This document shows positions 58,879-64,000 of a DNA stretch of 64,000 bases, one piece after another. Under the pieces are notes generated by a model, which had not been told where the DNA came from, made no database searches, and worked only from the letters and a program-made list of their open reading frames with translations. Position numbers and translations under genes: made by a program. Position 1 is the first letter of the stretch. Each line of letters opens with the position of its first letter. Source of the stretch: Mesoterricola silvestris (lineage in GTDB: Bacteria; Acidobacteriota; Holophagae; Holophagales; Holophagaceae); contig NZ_AP027080.1 of the NCBI RefSeq assembly GCF_030295405.1, positions 3,828,001 to 3,892,000 on the forward strand. The letters run 5' to 3'.

Positions 58879-59343
58879 CTAGGTTGCCTTAAGCCGCGTC
58901 AGCGCCACCTTCACCGCCCCCCCATCCTCATCCTGGAACCCCGGCCGCGCCCGGGTTTCGCGGCGGGCCTGGTCGGAGGCCACGCGGATCTGGTCCAGCA
59001 CCTGCACGGCGCGCTCGTGGGCGAGTTCCCCGTCCACCTTCAGGAAGACCCTGCGCAGGCCCAGGGGCTGGAGCATCACCACGGGCACCAGCCGCTCCCG
59101 CAGGGTCGCCAGGGTCACCTCCTCCCGCTGCAGGAAGAGCCGCCCTTCGCCATCCAGGGTCACCACCACGGGCACCTCGGGGCCCCGGTCCGGGGATGGC
59201 CCGGCGACGCGGGGCACGGCCACGTCCAGGGCCCGGGAGAGCCCGGGCACCAGGACGATGAAGACGATGAGGAGCACCAGGACGATATCGATCAGGGGCG
59301 TGATGTTGATATCCGCCTTCGCGCTGGGGCGGCGCACGTTCAT
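58879..59343 (-). CDS. ExbD/TolR-family biopolymer transport protein
   Basis: The 154-residue protein has the ExbD pattern: a short cytoplasmic N-terminus (RRPSAKADINITPLIDIVLV) with the proton-relay Asp of PLIDIV, one membrane helix and a periplasmic domain. ExbD works with ExbB and TonB to energise outer-membrane transport. No ExbB, TonB or TolQ gene is adjacent, so it is an orphan here, 27 bases ahead of the thioredoxin-like gene. AGGAGG precedes ATG 59343. The porin and Fur-like site nearby could be related. Confidence 0.9.
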   Translation of the reverse strand: MNVRRPSAKADINITPLIDIVLVLLIVFIVLVPGLSRALDVAVPRVAGPSPDRGPEVPVVVTLDGEGRLFLQREEVTLATLRERLVPVVMLQPLGLRRVFLKVDGELAHERAVQVLDQIRVASDQARRETRARPGFQDEDGGAVKVALTRLKAT

Positions 59344-59469
59344 GGGGGCCTCCTGGGATTTGCCCAAAGGTCGGTCCCCTGCCCGCCCCGTCAAGGCGCG
59401 GGGGAATAAGTTACAACTTCCTGATTAATGGGAGCTTATTGGGGGTTTTGTCACCCGATCGTCACGGGG

Positions 59470-59772
59470 TCAATTCCCCAGGACCCGCTTCACGCTGGCC
59501 ACCTTGTCGGCCATGGCCTGGGGGCGGTCGGAGCGGGTGCCCAGCTTGATGTCCGTGTGGATGCGGGGCACGCCCATGGCGTGGAGCCGCTCGTGGCAGG
59601 CGCGGATGGCGCCCATCACCGCGTCCCACTCCCCCTCGATGTTCGTGCCGTTGGCGTGCAGTTCGTACGTCAGGCCCGTACCCGCCAGGACCCGCTCCAC
59701 CTCGGCGATGTGCCGGGAGAGGGAGACCCCCGCGCCCACCGGCACCACCGTGAAATCCACGATCACATGCAT
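59470..59772 (-). CDS. MTH1187/YkoF-family thiamine-binding-like protein (DUF77)
   Basis: The 100-residue ferredoxin-fold protein has the DUF77 pattern: VIVDFTVVPVGAGVSLSRHI, ELHANGTNIEGEWDAVM and MGVPRIHTDIKLGTRSD. Members bind thiamine or thiamine precursors as dimers or tetramers and may help transport or regulation. It is a single gene; no thiamine genes are near. GAGGTG precedes ATG 59772. A few in-frame codons upstream are not conserved. The 126 bases between it and exbD hold only AT-rich spacer. Confidence 0.85.
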   Translation of the reverse strand: MHVIVDFTVVPVGAGVSLSRHIAEVERVLAGTGLTYELHANGTNIEGEWDAVMGAIRACHERLHAMGVPRIHTDIKLGTRSDRPQAMADKVASVKRVLGN

Positions 59773-59868
59773 GATGCACCTCGCCCCCAGCATCCCACCG
59801 GGGACCCCGGGTACGCAACGCGGCGGCCCCCCCGTCGCCGGGAAGGGCCGCCGCCGCGGGAAAAGGAC

Positions 59869-61938
59869 CTACCAGACCTTGATGCGGTCGGCGGGGGCCA
59901 GGTAGAGCTTCTCGCCGGGCTTCACGCCGAAGGCCTGGTACCAGGAATCCAGGTTGCGCACGACGGTGGGCCGCACGAAGCCGGGGGTGTGGGGATCGGT
60001 GGTGAGCCGGTTGAGCAGGCTCGCATCCCGGTAGCGGGAGCGCCAGATCTGGCCGAAGCCCAGGAAGAAGCGCTGATCGCCGGTGTAGCCGCCCACGACC
60101 TTGGCGGGCTTGCCGCCCAGGGAGGCGTGGTAGGCGTCCAGGGCCACGGTGACGCCGGCCAGGTCCGCCATGTTCTCGCCCAGGGTCAGCTCGCCGTTCA
60201 CGTGGGAGCCCTTGAGGGGCTCGTACGCGGCGTACTGCTTGACGACCTTGTCGGTGAGGGCGGTGAAGCGCTTGACGTCCTCGGGGGTCCACCAGTCGGC
60301 GAGCTTGCCGTCCTCGTCGAACTTGCGGCCCTGGTCGTCGAAGTGGTGGCTGATCTCGTGGCCGATGACGGCGCCGATGCCGCCGTAGTTCACGGCAGGA
60401 TCCGCCTTGGGATCGAAGAAGGGCGCCTGGAGGATGGCCGCGGGGAACACGATCTCGTTCCACAGGGGATTGGCGTAGGCGTTGACCGTCATGGGCGTCA
60501 TGCCCCACTCGGAGCGGTCGATGGGCTTGCCGATCTTGTCCAGCTTGCGCCGGTAGTTGAACTCGGCGACCCGTTCCGCGTTGCCCAGGGCGTCGCCGCG
60601 CACGATCTCGAGGCTGGAGTAGTCGCGCCACTTGTCGGGATACCCGATCTTGGGGGTGAACTTGGCGAGCTTGGTGCGGGCCTCGGCCTTGGTCTTGGCG
60701 TCCATCCAGGTGAGGTTGGCGAGGCGCTTGTCCATGGCGTTGATGATGTTCTTCACCAGGGCATCCGCCTGGGCCTTGGCCTCGGGGGGGAAGTACTTGG
60801 CGACGTAAAGCTTGCCCACGGCTTCACCCAGCGCGCCGGTGGTGAAGTCGGCGCCGCGCTTCCAGCGGGGCTGGATCTCGGGCTGGCCCGAAAGCACCGT
60901 GCCGTTGAAGGCGAAGTTCTCGGCCACCAGGGCCTTGGGCAGGAAGGGCGCGGCGTCGCTGAGGGTGTGGTAGGCCAGGTAGGCCTTCCAGGTGTCCAGG
61001 GGCTCGCTGCCCAGGAGCTTGGCCGCGCCGAGGATGGCGCTGGGATTGGCGATGATCAGCTGCTTCTGGCCGTTCACGCCGAGGGCGGTGAGCAGGGAGG
61101 TCCAGTCCAGGCCCGGGTAGGCCGCGTCCAGGCCCTCGCGGGTGACGGGGTTGTAGAGCTTCTCGATCTGGCGGCTCTCCACCTGGGTCCAGTGGCTGCC
61201 GGCGATCTTCACTTCCAGGTCATAGATGGCCTTGGCCTTGGCCTCGGGCTCGGCGATGCCCGCCAGGCGCAGCATGGCCGCGATGTGGGTCTGGTACTTG
61301 GCCCGGATCTCGGCGAACTTGGGGTTCTTGGTGTCGAGGTAGTAGTCCCGGTCCGGCAGGCCCAGGCCGCCCTGGCCCACGTAGACGGAATAGATGGAGG
61401 GATCCTTCAGGTCCTGCTCCGGCCCCACGCCCACGGGGGTGTTGATCCCCTGGCGGCCAGCCAGGCCCATGGCCTTGGCCAGCTGGGCGCGGTCGGCGAT
61501 GGCCGCGATGGCGTCCATCTGGGGCTTGAGGGGGGCGAGCCCCTTGGCCTCGATGCCCGCCTCGTCCATGAAGCTGGCGTAGAAGTCGCCGACCTTCTGC
61601 TCCTCGCTGCCCTTCTTGGCGCCCTTGGCCTTGGCCGCGGCCTCCACGATGCCGCGGGTGCGCTCCTGGCTCAGATCGCGCAGCTTGTCGAACATGCCGA
61701 AGCTGGAGCGGTCCGCGGGGATCACCAGGTTCTTGAGGTAGTTTCCGTTGACGAACTGGCCGAAGTCGTCGCCGGGCTTGACCGTCTTGTCCATGCCGGG
61801 GGTATCGACGCCGAAGGTGCCGTAGGTGGGACCGGCCTTCGCCGCGGCGGCCTTGGCCGGCGCGGCGCCGGTGAGGACGGGAGCGGCCAGGATCAGGGAT
61901 CCCGCCACGAGTTTCGCCAACAATCCGCTTTTCTGCAT
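59869..61938 (-). CDS. M13-family secreted metalloendopeptidase
   Basis: The 689-residue neprilysin-like enzyme has a signal peptide (KLVAGSLILAAPVLTGAAPA), the zinc motif GHEISHHFDDQGR (HExxH), the third-ligand motif LGENMADLAGV (ENxxD), and the substrate-binding NAYANPLWNEIVFPA. It cleaves short peptides in the periplasm or outside. AGGAG lies ahead of ATG 61938. A perfect 12-base palindrome GTAACGCGTTAC at 61968-61979, just upstream, may bind a regulator. It adds to the peptide-using theme (PepP and PepC-like genes in this window). Confidence 0.93.
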   Translation of the reverse strand: MQKSGLLAKLVAGSLILAAPVLTGAAPAKAAAAKAGPTYGTFGVDTPGMDKTVKPGDDFGQFVNGNYLKNLVIPADRSSFGMFDKLRDLSQERTRGIVEAAAKAKGAKKGSEEQKVGDFYASFMDEAGIEAKGLAPLKPQMDAIAAIADRAQLAKAMGLAGRQGINTPVGVGPEQDLKDPSIYSVYVGQGGLGLPDRDYYLDTKNPKFAEIRAKYQTHIAAMLRLAGIAEPEAKAKAIYDLEVKIAGSHWTQVESRQIEKLYNPVTREGLDAAYPGLDWTSLLTALGVNGQKQLIIANPSAILGAAKLLGSEPLDTWKAYLAYHTLSDAAPFLPKALVAENFAFNGTVLSGQPEIQPRWKRGADFTTGALGEAVGKLYVAKYFPPEAKAQADALVKNIINAMDKRLANLTWMDAKTKAEARTKLAKFTPKIGYPDKWRDYSSLEIVRGDALGNAERVAEFNYRRKLDKIGKPIDRSEWGMTPMTVNAYANPLWNEIVFPAAILQAPFFDPKADPAVNYGGIGAVIGHEISHHFDDQGRKFDEDGKLADWWTPEDVKRFTALTDKVVKQYAAYEPLKGSHVNGELTLGENMADLAGVTVALDAYHASLGGKPAKVVGGYTGDQRFFLGFGQIWRSRYRDASLLNRLTTDPHTPGFVRPTVVRNLDSWYQAFGVKPGEKLYLAPADRIKVW

Positions 61939-62055
61939 AGGGTCTCCTGACCATGAAGGTTGAAAGTGTAACGCGTTACGAGGTGTATTCGTTTAGTGCA
62001 GGGATCACACCTTGGTCCCCCCCGCCGGGCGGACTAATCTGGATGAGGGGTTCGC

Positions 62056-63138
62056 ATGGCGATCCAGACCATCATCACGGGCACCGGGCGGTGCATTCCG
62101 GGCCGCGTCGTGCCCAATTCGGCCTTCCTGGGCCACCCCTTCCACGGTCCCGACCACCAGCCGATCGATAAACCCAACGAGGAGATCCTGGCCCAGTTCG
62201 AGGCCATCACCGGCATCCAGGAGCGCCGCTACGCCTCCGACGACCTCCTCACCTCGGACCTGGCCGCCGCCGCCGCCCAGGACGCCCTGGAATCCTCCGG
62301 CACGGACCGGGAATCCCTGGACGGCATCATCGTGGCCCACAACTTCGGCGACGTCCGCCCCGGGAGCCACCGTTCCGACTTCGTGCCGTCCCTGGCGGCG
62401 CGGGTGAAGGCGAAACTGGGCATCCGCAACCCGGGCGCCGTGGCCTTCGATCTCATCTTCGGGTGCCCCGGCTGGCTCCAGGGGGTGATCCAGGCCGACT
62501 CCATGATCCGCGCGGGGGCGGCCCGGCGCGTGCTGGTCCTGGGCGCCGATATCCTCTCCCGGGTCTCGGACCCCCACGACCGGGACAGCCTCATCTACGC
62601 CGACGGCGCCGGCGCCGTGATCCTCGAGGGCCGCGAAGGCGCCGCCGGCGAGGGCATCCTGGCCCACAGCGCGCGTTCCGACGCCTTCGAGCATTCCCGC
62701 ATGCTGGTCATGGGCCCCTCCTACCTTGACGGCGCCTTTCCCGAAGCCCTCTTCCTGAAGATGGAGGGCCGCAAGCTCTACCGCTACGCCCTCAACCACG
62801 TGGCCGGCGCCGTGAAGGACTGCCTGGACAAGGCGGGGGTGGACCTGCGCCAGGTCGCCAAGGTCCTCATCCACCAGGCCAACCTCAAGATGGACGAGGC
62901 GATCCTGGAGGCGCTCTGCCGCCTCGAGGGGCTGGGGACCGTCCCGCCCGGGATCATGCCCATGACCATCTCCTGGCTGGGCAACAGCTCCGTGGCCACC
63001 ATCCCCACCCTGCTCGACCTGGTCCTCAAGGGCGATCTGGAAGGCCAGGCGATCCGCCCCGGCGACACCGTCGTCTTCGCCTCGGTGGGGGCGGGCATGA
63101 ACATCAACGCGGTGACGTACCGCTTTCCCCGGGCCTGA
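62056..63138 (+). CDS. 3-oxoacyl-ACP synthase III-like enzyme
   Basis: The 360-residue thiolase-fold protein has the KAS III triad: Cys in AFDLIFGCPGWLQGV, His in VLIHQANLKMDEAIL and Asn in ISWLGNSSVATIPTLLD. The ALFLKMEGRKLYRYALN segment fits FabH-like proteins. It may start fatty acids from acetyl-CoA or act in a special lipid pathway; there are no acp or fabD genes nearby, so housekeeping FabH is not proven. GAGGGG lies 5 bases ahead of ATG 62056. Its last 35 bases overlap the convergent PrmC-like gene. Confidence 0.9.
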   Translation: MAIQTIITGTGRCIPGRVVPNSAFLGHPFHGPDHQPIDKPNEEILAQFEAITGIQERRYASDDLLTSDLAAAAAQDALESSGTDRESLDGIIVAHNFGDVRPGSHRSDFVPSLAARVKAKLGIRNPGAVAFDLIFGCPGWLQGVIQADSMIRAGAARRVLVLGADILSRVSDPHDRDSLIYADGAGAVILEGREGAAGEGILAHSARSDAFEHSRMLVMGPSYLDGAFPEALFLKMEGRKLYRYALNHVAGAVKDCLDKAGVDLRQVAKVLIHQANLKMDEAILEALCRLEGLGTVPPGIMPMTISWLGNSSVATIPTLLDLVLKGDLEGQAIRPGDTVVFASVGAGMNINAVTYRFPRA

Positions 63139-63955
63139 GCTCCAGCACCGCCACCCGGGGCTCCCCCGCCGCGTCCGCGGCGAAGCGGCAGTCCCGGTAG
63201 CGGCCGTTCTTTGCCACCAGGGCCTGGATGATGCGCGCCTGGCCCAGGCCGAATTCGAACAGCACGCGCCCGCCGGGCCTCAGGAAGGCCGGGGCCTCCT
63301 GCAGGAGCCGGGTGACGATGGAGACGCCGTAGGGCCCGCCGTCGAAGGCCTCCCGGGGCTCGTGGCGGAGCAGTTCGCTGTGGTTCTTCTCCAGGGCGGT
63401 GGAGGGGATGTAGGGCGGGTTCATGGCCACCACGTGCATGGTGCCCTCCAGGCCCCGGCCCTTCAGGGGCTCGAAGAGATCCCCCTGCGACACCTGGACC
63501 CTTTCCCCCAGGCCGTGCAGATCCACGTTCTCCCTCGTGAGGGCCGCGCAGCTTTCCGTGAGGTCGGAGGCCCACACCCGCACTTCGGGCAGGAGCACGG
63601 CCACCGCGCAGCCCAGGTTTCCCGAGCCGCAGCCCATGTCGATCATGCGGAGCTCGCCCTGCCCGGCCTCGCGCAGCGCGGCCAGCACCTCGCGCCCCAG
63701 GATCTCCGTCTCCTCCCGGGCGGCGAGCACGTCGCTGCCGGTGAGCAGGTCCACCCCCAGGAAACGCTGCCGGCCCAGCACCAGCCCCAGGGGGGCGCCC
63801 CCCGCGCGCTTGGCGGCCCAGGCCGCCGCCTGGGCTTCGGCCTGGGCCGCCGGCAGACTCCGGGCGGCGTCCAGGATGCGGTCGGCTTCCGCGCCGGCCT
63901 CGCTTCCGGCCACGGGGGCCAGGAGGGCCTCGATCCTCGCCTTGAGCTGGTCCAT
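63104..63955 (-). CDS. PrmC/HemK-like N5-glutamine methyltransferase
   Basis: The 283-residue class I methyltransferase has the SAM motif RMIDMGCGSGNLGCAVAVLL and VVAMNPPYIPS (NPPY), the substrate-glutamine loop of PrmC/PrmB enzymes. PrmC methylates the GGQ loop of release factors. The N-terminal helical domain is present. GGAGG lies 5 bases ahead of ATG 63955. The C-terminal end reads across the last 35 bases of the KAS III gene. A gene upstream on the same strand ends just ahead of it (see 63965-64000); prfA is the usual neighbour of prmC but cannot be confirmed. Confidence 0.85.
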   Translation of the reverse strand: MDQLKARIEALLAPVAGSEAGAEADRILDAARSLPAAQAEAQAAAWAAKRAGGAPLGLVLGRQRFLGVDLLTGSDVLAAREETEILGREVLAALREAGQGELRMIDMGCGSGNLGCAVAVLLPEVRVWASDLTESCAALTRENVDLHGLGERVQVSQGDLFEPLKGRGLEGTMHVVAMNPPYIPSTALEKNHSELLRHEPREAFDGGPYGVSIVTRLLQEAPAFLRPGGRVLFEFGLGQARIIQALVAKNGRYRDCRFAADAAGEPRVAVLELRPGESGTSPR

Positions 63956-63964
63956 GGTGCCTCC

Positions 63965-64000
63965 TCAGCGACCGGTGAGGCTGGAGCCGTCGCCCCGGCC
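63965..64000 (-). CDS. C-terminal fragment of a gene cut by the window edge
   Basis: On the minus strand the last 11 residues GRGDGSSLTGR and a TGA stop (63965-63967) precede the GGAGG site of the PrmC-like gene, as expected of an upstream cistron. Too little is present to name it. Confidence 0.35.
   Translation of the reverse strand, partial: GRGDGSSLTGR

Noticed and set aside
1-64000. CRISPR arrays, rRNA or tRNA genes, integrase or full transposase genes
   Set aside because: I read the gaps on both strands and found no regularly spaced direct repeats, cloverleaf-like segments or transposase motifs. A small tRNA could be missed without a search.

Overview
The window is about 70% GC, with dense gene packing, stop/start overlaps and GC-rich third codon positions. 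The gene content suggests a Gram-negative, menaquinone-using, probably anaerobic or facultative acidobacterium of the Holophagaceae (Geothrix/Mesoterricola/Holophaga type). It includes RND and porin genes, citrate lyase, a glycyl-radical enzyme, DsrC with HdrD/NarI-like partners, MenA and an M13 peptidase. That placement is inference from gene content and was not checked against a database.

Layout. 1-4.6 kb: end of a CusB-type adaptor, a CusA-type metal RND pump and a DUF4405 membrane protein. 4.6-6.1 kb: a palindromic repeat, an AT-rich promoter, a CPBP protease-like gene and a 304-bp MITE-like element. 6.1-12 kb: two response regulators, a kinase DHp domain lacking its His, an ALDH7 with divergent LysR, and a GAF protein. 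12.2-15.7 kb: cysteine desulfurase-like protein, HdrD/DsrK-like Fe-S protein, NarI/TmcC-like membrane subunit and DsrC. 15.7-19.1 kb: a MocR regulator and an HvfABC-type RiPP cassette (Cys-repeat precursor, MNIO enzyme, partner). 19.1-21.5 kb: MacAB-like efflux parts without their ATPase. 21.7-26.2 kb: asnB, ilvA and a LysR gene, carrying two candidate amino-acid-specific transcription attenuators. 26.2-31.4 kb: an aminopeptidase P/GntR/HypD activase/HypD operon for hydroxyproline. 31.4-36.4 kb: two glycosyltransferases, ilvD and a second copy of the 304-bp element. 36.5-45.7 kb: an arginine operon of the acetylated (AOTCase) type with a P-loop protein of unknown role and a divergent ArgR. 45.9-51.8 kb: mscL and a citrate lyase operon (citC-citD-PPC-citE-citF-citXG). 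51.9-59.8 kb: secreted and membrane proteins, MenA, a secreted PepC-like peptidase, a di-heme peroxidase plus porin under a Fur-like palindrome, a 464-bp palindromic element, a thioredoxin-like protein, ExbD and a thiamine-binding-like protein. 59.9-64 kb: M13 peptidase, a KAS III-like enzyme and a PrmC-like methyltransferase.

The most notable signals are regulatory and structural. (1) Two short leader ORFs have codon runs that match the downstream enzyme: Asn-Asn-Asn before asnB, and Val-Val-Val-Ile-Ile before lysR-ilvA. Each is followed by an intrinsic terminator and a competing antiterminator pairing. (2) Two exact-length 304-bp elements have terminal inverted repeats. One of them, and an unrelated 464-bp palindrome, lies exactly between convergent genes whose TAG stops sit in flanking CTAG sequences. 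(3) A hydroxyproline operon, a DsrC-based sulfur relay and an HvfA-like metallopeptide cassette are encoded close together.
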